DNA from: Nocardiopsis gilva YIM 90087
Lineage (GTDB): Bacteria > Actinomycetota > Actinomycetes > Streptosporangiales > Streptosporangiaceae
Assembly: GCF_002263495.1 (NCBI RefSeq)
Contig: NZ_CP022753.1
Location: 3,224,001 to 3,288,000 of the forward strand
Length of the DNA: 64,000 nt
Reading direction: 5' to 3'
Both the position numbers and the translations under genes were made by a program. The notes beneath the pieces are model-generated. The model saw only the letters and a program-made list of their open reading frames with translations, did no database searches and had not been told where the DNA came from. Of the stretch, positions 34,012-42,703 are shown piece by piece (positions within the stretch are counted from its first letter, which is position 1; each line of letters begins with the position of its first letter).

Positions 34012-36444
34012 CTACGCGCCCGCTGGTTCCTCCCGCGCGCGATGCGGCCCGAACACCCGGCGGGTCCCTGGATGGATGGTGAACCTGCGCCCGGCGAGCT
34101 CCACATCGATCGGCGGCTCCTCCGAGCTCGGCACGGTGATGGCCACCTGGTCCTCGCGCACGGCCACCTCGATGCCCCAGTGCCCCCGGTAGCGGATCCG
34201 GAAGGTGAGCCGGTCGAGCTCCGACGGCAGCAGCGGGTCCAGCCGCAGTACTCCCTCCGCCGCGGCCAGGCCCGTGTAGCAGCGGGTGAGGATGTCCACG
34301 GTCCCCGCCATCGCGCCCAGGTGGATGCCCTCGGCGGTCGTCCCGCCCTGCACGTCCTCGATGTCCGAGCGCAACGCCTCCAGGAAGAACCGCCAGGACG
34401 ACTCGCGGTCGGTGTGCGCCAGCACCCACGCGTGCACCACCGAGCTCAGCGTCGACCCGTGCGAGGTGCGGGCCAGGTAGTAGTCGATCGTCCGCCCGAT
34501 GAGGCCGGGATCGCACGCGTAGCCCAAGCGGCGCAGGATCGACGCGAACTCGTCGGGCGGCAGCAGGAAGAACAGCATCAGCACGTCGGCCTGCTTGGAC
34601 GCCCGGTAGCGGTTGCACGTGTCGCCCTCGGCCTCCAGGATCCGGTCGAGGCGGCGGATATCGCCGTAGGTGGCCCGGTAGCCCTCCCAGTCCAGCTCGG
34701 CCAGGTCGGCGTAGCCGTCGAACTGGCTGATGACCCCGTCGTGGAAGACCACGCGCATCCGCTCGGTGATCCGGCGGAACTCCGCCAGCTCCTCGGGCGT
34801 CAGCTCCAGGGCATCCCGCAGCTCGCGGCTGCGCCACTGGGGCAGGGCCGCCACCACGTCCAGCGCCCGGAGCAGCACCCACACCGTCATGATGTTGGTG
34901 TAGGCGTTGTCGTCGAGCCCGGGCTCCTCCCGGCCGGGCATGCCGTCGTGGTATTCGTCGGGCCCCATGACACCGCGGATCCGGTAGCGGCCCATCTCCT
35001 CGTCGAACACGGTGAGCGAGGCCAGCATGCGGGCGATCTCCAGCAGCAGTTCCGCACCGAAGTCGGCGAGGAACGCCCTGTCGCCGGTGACCTGGTAGTG
35101 CTGCCAGACGTTGTAGGCGATCGCGATGCCGACATGGCGCTGCAGGCGCGAGTGGTCCGGCAGCCACCGGCCCGACTGGGGATTGAGGTGCAGGCGCTGG
35201 GTCTCCTCCCGCCCGTCACTGCCGCTCTGCCAGGGGAACAGGGCCCCGCGCAGGCCCGCGGCGCGCGCCGCCGCCCGCGCCTGGGGCAGGCGGCGCCAGC
35301 GGTAGCGCAGCAGCGACCGCGCGGTCTGCGGAAAGTGCAGATCGAGGAAGGGGAAGACGAACAGCTCGTCCCAGAAGACATGCCCCCGGTAGGCCTCGCC
35401 GTGCAGGCCGCGCGCGGGAACCCCGACATCGAGGTCGGCGGAGTGCGGCGACACGCTCTGCAGCAGGTGGAAGACGTGCAGGTTGAGCGCCAGCTGGCCC
35501 TCCCCGCCGCCGATGTCCACGGCACACGACCGCCAGATCCGCTCCCACGCGGCGGTGTGGCGCCGCAGCACCTCGTCGAACGAGCCGACCCGCCCCACCG
35601 CCTCGCGCGCCGCGGTCAGGCAGTCGCTGATGGCGGGGTCGCGCGATGTGCAGAGCGCCACCACCTTCTCCACGGTGGCCCCCTGCCCCTCGGCGATGTC
35701 GACCCGCGGCTCACAGGCGATCCAGCCATCCGATGTGCACACGGCCGGGCGCTCGCCGACGACGCTGTCCGGCGACTCCGGGACCATCGTGGTCCGGGCG
35801 GCCAGGGCGATGCGGACCTCGGAGGTGCAGGTCTCGGCGCGCAGCCAGATGCGGCAGGCGTCCCCGGGCCCGGAGCGGTCATAGCCGGTATCCAGGGGCC
35901 GCAGGTGGTCGCCGCGTAGCATGGCGTAGCGCGGCACGCCCTCGTTGCGCACGCACGCGTCCAGCGCCGAGCGCACTGTGAGGCGCCCGCTCCAGTTCTC
36001 CGGGACGAGGGTCGTCTCCAGCGCGGCGATGCGCGGATCGGCCATCGAGACCAGGCGCCGCTGGGTCAGCCGCGTCACCCGGCCCGCGTGGTCGCGCACC
36101 CGGCAGGTGCGGGTCAGCACGCCGCGCCGCATGTCCAGTTCCTGGCGCTGGTCGACCGCGTCTTCGGTGGTGAACCAGGCGCCGTCCTCGGCCCGGAACG
36201 TCAGCGGAAGCCAGTCCGGGGCGTTGACCAGGTCCTCGTTCTCCACCTCGTGGTCCGCGACCGCAGAGGTGAGCCGGTTGTAGCAGCCCGCGATGTAGGT
36301 TCCCGGGCGGCGCGAGGCGTCCGCGTGCGGCTCGGGCGTCGCGCCCCGGGGGGCGAAGCAGCCGTTGCCCAGCGTGCACAGCGCCTCCCGCACCCCCGCG
36401 TGTTCGGGGCCGAGGTCGTCGTAGGTCAGTTCCCACACACTCAC
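34012..36444 (-). CDS. glycoside hydrolase family 65 disaccharide phosphorylase
   Basis: The 810-residue GH65 enzyme phosphorolyses an alpha-linked glucose disaccharide (maltose, trehalose or kojibiose type) to beta-glucose 1-phosphate and glucose. Domains are the N-terminal beta-sandwich (TLGNGCFAPRGATPE), the (alpha/alpha)6 barrel with HVFWDELFVFPF (residues 355-366), and catalytic acid Glu497 in GVMGPDEYHD. SHGSTLSSVVHAW forms the phosphate loop. The C-terminal beta domain ends near 790. Its ATG overlaps the phosphoglucomutase stop (ATGA), so both are one operon, like Rv3400-Rv3401 of M. tuberculosis. Specificity cannot be read from sequence. Confidence 0.93.
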   Translation of the reverse strand: MSVWELTYDDLGPEHAGVREALCTLGNGCFAPRGATPEPHADASRRPGTYIAGCYNRLTSAVADHEVENEDLVNAPDWLPLTFRAEDGAWFTTEDAVDQRQELDMRRGVLTRTCRVRDHAGRVTRLTQRRLVSMADPRIAALETTLVPENWSGRLTVRSALDACVRNEGVPRYAMLRGDHLRPLDTGYDRSGPGDACRIWLRAETCTSEVRIALAARTTMVPESPDSVVGERPAVCTSDGWIACEPRVDIAEGQGATVEKVVALCTSRDPAISDCLTAAREAVGRVGSFDEVLRRHTAAWERIWRSCAVDIGGGEGQLALNLHVFHLLQSVSPHSADLDVGVPARGLHGEAYRGHVFWDELFVFPFLDLHFPQTARSLLRYRWRRLPQARAAARAAGLRGALFPWQSGSDGREETQRLHLNPQSGRWLPDHSRLQRHVGIAIAYNVWQHYQVTGDRAFLADFGAELLLEIARMLASLTVFDEEMGRYRIRGVMGPDEYHDGMPGREEPGLDDNAYTNIMTVWVLLRALDVVAALPQWRSRELRDALELTPEELAEFRRITERMRVVFHDGVISQFDGYADLAELDWEGYRATYGDIRRLDRILEAEGDTCNRYRASKQADVLMLFFLLPPDEFASILRRLGYACDPGLIGRTIDYYLARTSHGSTLSSVVHAWVLAHTDRESSWRFFLEALRSDIEDVQGGTTAEGIHLGAMAGTVDILTRCYTGLAAAEGVLRLDPLLPSELDRLTFRIRYRGHWGIEVAVREDQVAITVPSSEEPPIDVELAGRRFTIHPGTRRVFGPHRAREEPAGA

Positions 36445-37208
36445 GGGGCGGCTCGCACGATGTCGAGTTCGGCCAGGTCACCGACGACGATGTCGGCGCC
36501 GCGGCTGTACAGCTCGCCGCGCTGGCCGGTACGGTCCACACCGATCACCTGCCCGAAGCCGCCACGACGCCCCGCCTCGACGCCGACCAGGGAGTCTTCC
36601 ACCATGGCGGTGCGCTCCGGGGCAACGGCGAGCCGCCGGGCCGCCTCCAGGAACAGCGCCGGGTCGGGCTTGCCCGGGAAGTGGAGCCGGGCGGCGTCGA
36701 CGCCGTCAACCCGCGCGTCGAACCAGCCGTCCACGTCGGCGGCGTGCAGGACGGCGGCGCAGTTGCGGCTGGCCGACACGGCGGCGGTGGCGATGCCCGC
36801 GTCGCGCAGTCGGCGCAGCAACGCGACAGTGGAGGGGTAGGCGTGGACGGGATGGCGCTGGATGTGGTCGCGGAAGTACCGGTCCTTGCGGGCGGCCACC
36901 GACGCGACGGTGGCGGTGTCGGATGAGCCCGGGGAAGCGGTCTCGGGCACGGTCACGCCGCGCGACGCAAGGAAGGTGCGCACGCCGTCGGCTCGTGACC
37001 GGCCGTCGACGAACTCGAGGTAGTCCCGGCCGGGGTCGAAGGGGCGGAGGGGCGCTCCGGTCGGGCTGGTGCGGGAACGCAGAACGTCGTCGAAGACGCG
37101 CTTCCACGCGGCGGCGTGGACAGAGGCGGTGTCGGTGACGACACCGTCCACGTCGAAGATGACGGCGGAAAGTTCATCGACGGGGACCTGCGCGCGTTCG
37201 GGTACCAC
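36441..37208 (-). CDS. beta-phosphoglucomutase-like HAD hydrolase
   Basis: This 255-residue HAD protein has motif I FDVDGVVTDT (nucleophile and acid/base Asp), motif II TAAVSAS, motif III lysine in HFPGKPDPALFLEAARRL and motif IV VEDSLVGVEAG. The cap insertion (YLEFVDGRSRADGVRTFLASRG) matches beta-phosphoglucomutase. It would convert beta-glucose 1-phosphate from the GH65 enzyme to glucose 6-phosphate. The start is a GTG with GGGAGGG just upstream. It precedes the GH65 gene with a four-base overlap. Confidence 0.92.
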   Translation of the reverse strand: MVPERAQVPVDELSAVIFDVDGVVTDTASVHAAAWKRVFDDVLRSRTSPTGAPLRPFDPGRDYLEFVDGRSRADGVRTFLASRGVTVPETASPGSSDTATVASVAARKDRYFRDHIQRHPVHAYPSTVALLRRLRDAGIATAAVSASRNCAAVLHAADVDGWFDARVDGVDAARLHFPGKPDPALFLEAARRLAVAPERTAMVEDSLVGVEAGRRGGFGQVIGVDRTGQRGELYSRGADIVVGDLAELDIVRAAP

Positions 37209-37389
37209 CGTTCCCTCCCTGGAAACGACGCGTGTGGCGGAGAAGTGCGCCTGATCTCATGACATCACCCCGGGGGCGGCACGAGCGAGGACGTTGGGCG
37301 CGCATTGGCGGGTCCGATGGGAATGGCGGGGGAGCGCTGCGCCGCGCCGGCACCCATGGGCTCCCTGCCCGGGCCGCAGTGGCGGTCGA

Positions 37390-38055
37390 TCATTCTCCGG
37401 TGCCGCGGGAGTCGGTGCACCGCGCCGCCTGGATGACACCGTCGACCGCAGCCGCGATCCGCCGGGCCGCCGCCGCGGGGTCGGGCTGTCCGGCGTCGAG
37501 CCAGGCGATGACCGCCTCGATGGCGACCGTGGGCACCAGGTGCGCCGCCCATGCCTCCCACCCGGGATCGGGGATGAGGCCGGACAGGTTGCGGCGCGCT
37601 ACCTCGACGACGCCGTCGTTGAACCAGGCCATCCGGTCGCGGAACTCGGCTTCACGGGTCGCGTAGCGGAACAGCAGCCGGAAGCCGTCCGGCTCGTCGG
37701 CGGCCGCGCGGACCAGTGCCGGAATGCTGTCCTCGGTGAACTCGTCGGCGCCTACGGACGCGATGAGCCGGTCGCATGCCCGGTCGAGTACGGCGCGGTA
37801 CAGGTCGCTCTTGGAGTCGAAATGCCGGTACAGGATGGCCCGGCTGATTCCGGCCTCGGCCGCGATGTCGTCGAGGCCGGTGGCGCTGAACCCGGAGCGC
37901 GCGAAGGCGCGGGTGGCGGCGGCCAGGATCTGTTCGCGGCGCTCGGTGCGGCGCAGCCGTCGTCGCGGAGTGGACCTGTCCGCGGAGTCCGCTGCGGCGG
38001 CCGCGTGCTGCGCCGGGGCCGTCGTTTCCCCGAGCTCGTGCCCATGGGGGGTCAT
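37390..38055 (-). CDS. TetR-family transcriptional regulator
   Basis: The 221-residue TetR protein has a polar 38-residue leader, then ERREQILAAATRAFARSGFSATGLDDIAAEAGISRAILYRHF as HTH domain. The C-terminal domain (AAVDGVIQAARC) is of a common actinobacterial type. GGAGGAG upstream supports ATG 38055. It is divergent from a methyltransferase gene; two direct repeats GT(T/A)TACAAAAC lie in the shared promoter at 38092-38104 and 38120-38132. Confidence 0.87.
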   Translation of the reverse strand: MTPHGHELGETTAPAQHAAAAADSADRSTPRRRLRRTERREQILAAATRAFARSGFSATGLDDIAAEAGISRAILYRHFDSKSDLYRAVLDRACDRLIASVGADEFTEDSIPALVRAAADEPDGFRLLFRYATREAEFRDRMAWFNDGVVEVARRNLSGLIPDPGWEAWAAHLVPTVAIEAVIAWLDAGQPDPAAAARRIAAAVDGVIQAARCTDSRGTGE

Positions 38056-38091
38056 CGCCGCTCCTCCTTACACCACGATGTAGACGTGAGT

Positions 38092-38132
38092 GTTTACAAA
38101 ACGGATTGTCGACTCTATAGTATACAAAACCG
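38092..38132. promoter_or_regulatory. pair of GTWTACAAAAC direct repeats in divergent promoter
   Basis: GTTTACAAAACGG (38092-38104) and GTATACAAAACCG (38120-38132) are offset by 28 bp between the TetR and methyltransferase genes. They are AT-rich islands in GC-rich DNA and may be the TetR target. Confidence 0.5.
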
Positions 38133-38156
38133 GGTCGCGAACATCGGGAGTGCGCC

Positions 38157-38873
38157 ATGACCGGAGACCACCAGCCGCCCCACCACCCCACGGACCCGCC
38201 GGGACGGGCGCGACGGGCGGGGCGAACGCGCGGTATCGATCTGCGCCACCCGATCTTCGCCCGCGTGTGGCCTCGGCTGCGCGTGCGAATAGACGCCGAA
38301 GGATTCGCCGAGCGCCGCCGCGCTCTCCTAACCGGGCTCAGCGGACGCATCATCGAGGTGGGGGCGGGCGACGGTGCGAACTTCGCCCACTATCCACCCG
38401 AGGTCACCGGTGTGCTCGCCGTGGAACCCGAGCCCCGCCTGCGAGGGCTGGCGCGCACGGCCGCCCAGGATGCTCCCGTGCCGGTCGAGGTCGTCGCGGG
38501 CGTCGCCGAAGACTTGCCGGCCGACGACGCGGCCTTTGACGCCGCCGTCGCCTGCCACGTGCTGTGCTCCCTGCGCGACGAGGCGAGGGCGGTGTCAGAG
38601 ATGTACCGCGTCGTCCGGCCGGAAGGGCGGCTGCGCTTCCTCGGGCACGTGCGCTCGGCCCGCCCCGTCGTCCGCCGCGTGGAACGGCTCGCCGACGCCA
38701 CCATCTGGCCGCGCCTGGCCGCCGGCTGCCGCCTCGGCCGTGCGACCCTCGACAGCCTGGAGCAGGCCGGGTTCACCCTCCGCTGCGAGGATCTGGTGTG
38801 GTTCGAGTTCCCCGAGGCACGGTTCCCGACCCCGGGCGGACAGCACGTCGCCGGAGAACTGCGCCGCCCGTAG
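38157..38873 (+). CDS. class I SAM-dependent methyltransferase
   Basis: The 238-residue protein has a class I Rossmann methyltransferase core: IIEVGAGDGANFAHYP (motif I), VLAVEPEPRLRG (motif II), DAAVACHVLCSLRDEA (motif IV) and VVRPEGRLRFLGHV. This is close to the METTL7/UbiE-like group, and the acceptor is unknown. The N-terminus is a polar His/Pro-rich tail. Divergent from TetR, so probably its target. Confidence 0.87.
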   Translation: MTGDHQPPHHPTDPPGRARRAGRTRGIDLRHPIFARVWPRLRVRIDAEGFAERRRALLTGLSGRIIEVGAGDGANFAHYPPEVTGVLAVEPEPRLRGLARTAAQDAPVPVEVVAGVAEDLPADDAAFDAAVACHVLCSLRDEARAVSEMYRVVRPEGRLRFLGHVRSARPVVRRVERLADATIWPRLAAGCRLGRATLDSLEQAGFTLRCEDLVWFEFPEARFPTPGGQHVAGELRRP

Positions 38874-38955
38874 CGCGGATCGGCTGAGGCAGCGACCGAG
38901 CGTGAGCAGGGGACGGGAGAATCCATGCCCGGCCCGTCTCGCTCGATCTGTTTAC

Positions 38956-39253
38956 CGGGTCTCCTTCGAGGATGACCCGGCTTCGGCCGGGGGAGGAATC
39001 GATCCCCTGCGGAGCAGGGCAAGGACGGGGTTTCGACGCCAGGGCGAAAGACCGCCCACGTGATCGGGTAGTCGGGTACGGCGTACCGCGTGCATTGCGA
39101 GAACCAAGACGGCACACAACGACCCAGCGTTGCCGTATCAAACCGGGCAGATTCCGTCCCGGCTGGTGGTGAGGGAGTACGACCTTTCAGGTCGCTGGCC
39201 TGTGGGGCTTCCTGAGCCAGGAATCCCCCTGCTTTAGCCGGGGGAGGGTTCAA
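38956..39253 (+). mobile_element. non-autonomous IS200/IS605-like element, copy 2 (298 bp)
   Basis: Second copy of the element at 7818-8144, without the 29-bp internal duplication. The left flank is TTAC and the right end TCAA, the same tetranucleotides that the well-studied IS608 uses as target and right cleavage site. Hairpins lie near both ends. No transposase frame is present. It sits in the 490-bp gap between the methyltransferase and secreted-protein genes, disrupting nothing obvious. Confidence 0.6.
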
Positions 39254-39311
39254 TGTCCCGGTCGGAGCGCTACGCGGTGAGCAGATCACCTTTGAACGGC
39301 CCGCGACCCGA

Positions 39312-39340
39312 CCGGGGCGCCGTTTCGGACGGCGCCCCGG
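39312..39340. terminator. hairpin with 12-bp perfect stem
   Basis: CCGGGGCGCCGT pairs with ACGGCGCCCCGG around TTCGG, 27 bp beyond the stop of the minus-strand secreted-protein gene. Confidence 0.7.
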
Positions 39341-39366
39341 CGAAGGTGCGGTTCGGCTCCAGGGCG

Positions 39367-39729
39367 CTACGACCAACGCGTGCAGCGTGAGCCCTTGCAC
39401 CCACGGGTGAGGAACTTCTTGACCCCGTGGTAGAAACCCGATTCGGGAAGGGTCATCACCCTCCCGTCGAACCATCCCTGCACGTAGACGCCGTGCGTAC
39501 CGCTCCAGGTCCAGCTGCCGCCGTAGTAACCGCCGCCCTGGGCGTTCCAGGTTCGGCAGGCCGTCGCCTTGCCCGGCCCGGGCGGGTTGTGGGTCCGGCA
39601 GACGCTGCCCTTCGGCGCGATCGTCCCGTCGGGCGCGTCGGAGGCGCTCGCTGGAGTGGCGCCCAGCGCGAGGACGGGACCCGCGATCGCAATTCCGAGA
39701 AGGAACATTCTGAGGGGGCTTCTCGGCAT
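39367..39729 (-). CDS. small secreted Cys protein, paralogue of the 28.6-kb gene
   Basis: The 120-residue protein starts at ATG 39729 behind GGAAAGGAG and has a signal peptide (MPRSPLRMFLLGIAIAGPVL, then ATPASAS). The mature part has Cys44, Cys58 (GKATACRTW), a Gly/Tyr/Trp-rich strand (GGGYYGGSWTWSG), YVQGWFDGRVMTL and a C-terminal GCKGSRCTRWS. Cysteine spacing and the final Cys-pair-R-W motif match the secreted protein at 28581-29087. Family and function are unknown. Confidence 0.65.
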   Translation of the reverse strand: MPRSPLRMFLLGIAIAGPVLALGATPASASDAPDGTIAPKGSVCRTHNPPGPGKATACRTWNAQGGGYYGGSWTWSGTHGVYVQGWFDGRVMTLPESGFYHGVKKFLTRGCKGSRCTRWS

Positions 39730-40119
39730 CTCCTTTCCTCCTTTGATTCTCGGAGGCAGTGAGTCGAGATAATGGTATAGATCAACACGTGCCGCACTGT
39801 TTCTCGGTATGTTCAATTTAAAATGGAATATCGTTCTGGCTGGTGGGTGGTGTGGTCAGGTCGCTTCGTGCCGAGCCGTCCGGTGCGGGGGGGGTGGCGC
39901 GTGGGACACAGGGGACTCCGCGCTGTTGTTCGGTGGCGGGTGAAAAGATTTCCGTGCCCGGTGGCCGCGTGGGTTCATCCCCCACCGCGACGGTGCCCGG
40001 CACGTATCCCATCAGCGCCATAGCATGGGATCAGACACCGCCGCCCCGCCGACGCGGCGGGCAGCGGCAGCAGGGGAGACCCCACTCGGGCGGCCGAGCC
40101 GCCGGAGAGGACAGGTGCC
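39730..40119. other. 390-bp divergent intergenic region
   Basis: It contains the promoters of the secreted-protein gene and the site-2 protease gene. The part next to the secreted-protein gene (39760-39840) is AT-rich. No gene is supported. Confidence 0.35.
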
Positions 40120-41280
40120 GTGCAGGAGACGTTTCGCCTGGGACATCTGGCCGGGATACGCGTGGGCGTCCACTGGAGCGTCCTGGTCATCTTCGCCCTG
40201 ATCGCCTTCGGCCTGGCCCAGATTCGGCTGCCCGGCGTCTACCCCGACCGCGCCCTGTGGCTCTACTGGGCGGTCGGACTCGTCACCGCCGTCGTGTTCT
40301 TCGCGTCCCTGCTGGCGCACGAACTCGCCCACGCCATCGTGGCCCGGAAGAACGGCGTCCGGGTCGACGGCATCACGCTGTGGCTGCTCGGTGGCGTCGC
40401 CCGACTCCAGGACGAGGCCGCCAGCCCCTCCGCGGAACTGCGCATCGCCGGGGTCGGCCCGCTCGTCAGTCTCCTCGCGGGCCTCGGGTTCGGCGTCGTT
40501 GCCGTGGCGATCGGCCAGACCATCGGCCCCGGCCTGGTCCTGGAAGCGGCCGCATGGCTGGCCGCGATCAACATCCTGCTGGCCCTCTTCAACGTGATCC
40601 CCGCCGCGCCACTCGACGGCGGTCGGCTCCTGCGGGCCTTCCTGTGGTGGCGCACCGGAGACCGCGTCCGCGCCACGCTCGGAGCATCCACCGCCGGCCG
40701 CACGTTCGGCTGGACACTGGTGCTGCTCGGGCTCTTCCTCTTCCTGCAGGGCGTCGCCCTCAGCGGGATCTGGCTCGCCATCATCGGCTTCTTCCTCATC
40801 AGCGCCGCCACAGCCGAGGGCCGCCACGCCGAGATGCGCGGCGCGCTGGCCGGGATCCCGGTCCGCGAAGCCATGACCCCCGACCCGGTCACCGCACCGG
40901 CCGACACCACCATCGCCGAATTCCTCGACGGCCCGCTGTTCCGCTACCGTCACTCGGCCTTCCCCATCACCCGCGACGGCACGGCGCCGCTCGGGATGGT
41001 GTGCATCCACCAGCTCCGGAACATCCCTGTAGGCGAGCGCTCCACGACCACGCTCGGCGACATCATGCTGCCCCGGGACGCGATCGTCACCACCTCGCCC
41101 GACGAGCCCCTGACCGAGGTGCTCCCCCGCATGGAGTCCGGATCCGACCAGCGTGCCCTCGTTCTCGACGGCGAGAGCGTCGTCGGCATCCTGACGCCGA
41201 CCGACATCAGCCGCGTCCTCACCTGGCTGACCACCGTCCGGCCCCTGGGCCACGACTACGAGGAGGGGCGGTCCGGCTAG
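40120..41280 (+). CDS. site-2 protease family metalloprotease with C-terminal CBS domains
   Basis: This 386-residue S2P-type intramembrane protease has zinc ligands in AHELAH (His67, Glu68, His71) and the third ligand in PLDGGRLL (Asp166). Six or so membrane segments precede two CBS domains (IPVREAMTPDPVTAPADTTI; TTLGDIMLPRDAIVTTSPDEP). Such SpoIVFB-like CBS proteases are typical of actinobacterial stress islands. The GTG at 40120 has purine-rich AGGACAGG upstream. CBS domains may couple proteolysis to ATP/AMP level. Confidence 0.92.
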   Translation: MQETFRLGHLAGIRVGVHWSVLVIFALIAFGLAQIRLPGVYPDRALWLYWAVGLVTAVVFFASLLAHELAHAIVARKNGVRVDGITLWLLGGVARLQDEAASPSAELRIAGVGPLVSLLAGLGFGVVAVAIGQTIGPGLVLEAAAWLAAINILLALFNVIPAAPLDGGRLLRAFLWWRTGDRVRATLGASTAGRTFGWTLVLLGLFLFLQGVALSGIWLAIIGFFLISAATAEGRHAEMRGALAGIPVREAMTPDPVTAPADTTIAEFLDGPLFRYRHSAFPITRDGTAPLGMVCIHQLRNIPVGERSTTTLGDIMLPRDAIVTTSPDEPLTEVLPRMESGSDQRALVLDGESVVGILTPTDISRVLTWLTTVRPLGHDYEEGRSG

Positions 41281-41310
41281 CCGCACCGTCCCGACGCCGC
41301 GCGGGCGGCT

Positions 41311-42192
41311 TCACCCGCGTTTGCGCAGCAGAACCGTGACATAGTCGATGTGGTTCCTGGTGACGCTGCGGAATATCGGCAGGCGCGTGTCCATCCACAT
41401 CACCGTTTCCGCGCCGAAACGGGCCTCGATCTCGTCGCGGCGATCGCGGTACAGCAGGGCCATGACGTCCGCCGACAGTTTGTAGCTGGAGGACATGTCG
41501 ACGACCTGGACGATGTCGAATCCGGCCTGGTCGACCTCGCCGAGCAGCACCGGCAAGGGGCGTGGCGGAGGTCCCTCCGCGAACCCGGTGTACACCGCGA
41601 GATCGCCCTCGGTGGGGGTACCGCGCAGAACGAACTCGGTCAGCAGGAAGTGCCCGCCCTTCACCAGGACACGGCCTACCTCGCGCAGACCGGCCAGCCG
41701 GTCGGACAAGTGGTGGATCGCTTCGATCGCCCACGCGCACGCGAACGTCTCGTCACCGTAGTCGAGGTCCATGGCGTTGCCGTAGACGACCTCGACCTGG
41801 CCGCCGAGGTCGGCCGCTCGGATCCTCTCCTCGGCCTCGGCGACCTGGCTCGTACTCACGGTGACACCGGTGACACGCGCCCCACTGCGCTGGGCGGCGC
41901 GGATGGCCGGTCCGCCGGTACCGCACCCGACGTCGAGCATGTGTTCGCCCGCGAGCGGCCGCAAGGTGTCGATCAGGTAGTCGGTCTGCCGATCCTGCGC
42001 CCTGTCGGCCAGATCGATCACGTCCACGGGGGCCGCGCGTTCTCCCGGCGTAATCCACATGCCCGAATGAATCGCGCTGTCGCCAAGGACCATGCCGTAG
42101 AAATCGCCGTATTGGTCGTAGGACGCCCCGATCTCCTCGGGGGTCGGGATCGTGGGGCCATCGGACGTGCCGGACTCCTGATCGGCGGTCAT
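41311..42192 (-). CDS. SAM-dependent methyltransferase (gTMT/UbiE-like, natural-product type)
   Basis: This 293-residue protein has the lead sequence SYDQYGDFYGMVLGDSAIHSGMW seen in small-molecule C-, N- and O-methyltransferases. It is followed by motif I MLDVGCGTGGPAIRAA (86-99), YGNAMDLDYGDETFACAWAIE and motif VI LLTEFVLRG. AAGGAG upstream supports ATG 42192. The acceptor is unknown; the family includes tocopherol and sugar methyltransferases. It converges with the site-2 protease gene and is divergent from the NB-ARC gene. Confidence 0.87.
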   Translation of the reverse strand: MTADQESGTSDGPTIPTPEEIGASYDQYGDFYGMVLGDSAIHSGMWITPGERAAPVDVIDLADRAQDRQTDYLIDTLRPLAGEHMLDVGCGTGGPAIRAAQRSGARVTGVTVSTSQVAEAEERIRAADLGGQVEVVYGNAMDLDYGDETFACAWAIEAIHHLSDRLAGLREVGRVLVKGGHFLLTEFVLRGTPTEGDLAVYTGFAEGPPPRPLPVLLGEVDQAGFDIVQVVDMSSSYKLSADVMALLYRDRRDEIEARFGAETVMWMDTRLPIFRSVTRNHIDYVTVLLRKRG

Positions 42193-42703
42193 ATGGGGGT
42201 CTCCTTCCAGCCGGAGCCGACTGCTTCCGCTTCCGGTTCTCCTCGCAGGCCGACGGGCAGCGGAACAGGAGCCCACCCCCGACGAGCACGACCGCGAAAC
42301 TACCCCGCCACCGCGTCCGACGCTACCCTTGGTAAGCACTGTGTGACGCGCGAGTATCGACGTCGCGCGCGGGCGGATCCCGCGCCGCGCTGCGGACGCG
42401 CGGGGACCTGGTGGCGGAGCCGTAGGGGTGAATGAAGAACAACCCTCCTTCGATCGGGTGGCATCAGGTCGGGGTGATCGTGGGGGCGGCTGTATTTTCC
42501 AGCATTTCTTTTTGTGTTGAATTTTCACGATTATCCATGTCACGACAGGTGGCGTGGTGTGGGTGAGGTGATTCTTATCCATGTGGAATATGTGGGAAGT
42601 GATGCAATGTGGAAGGCGGGGGATTGGTCCCGGGGCCGAACGGAGCGTGTGATTTGACGGTGTTACCGTGGGCATCCTTGGAAAGCCAAGGGATCGGAGA
42701 TCA
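42193..42703. other. 510-bp intergenic region with direct repeats, AT-rich
   Basis: No coding frame. TTATCCATGT occurs twice (42531-42540 and 42575-42584, offset 44 bp) in an unusually AT-rich patch (42490-42610) upstream of the NB-ARC gene. This is probably its promoter and may mark acquired DNA. Confidence 0.4.

Noticed and set aside
33976-35919. 647-codon plus-strand frame
   Set aside because: Antisense to the GH65 gene; no recognisable motif.
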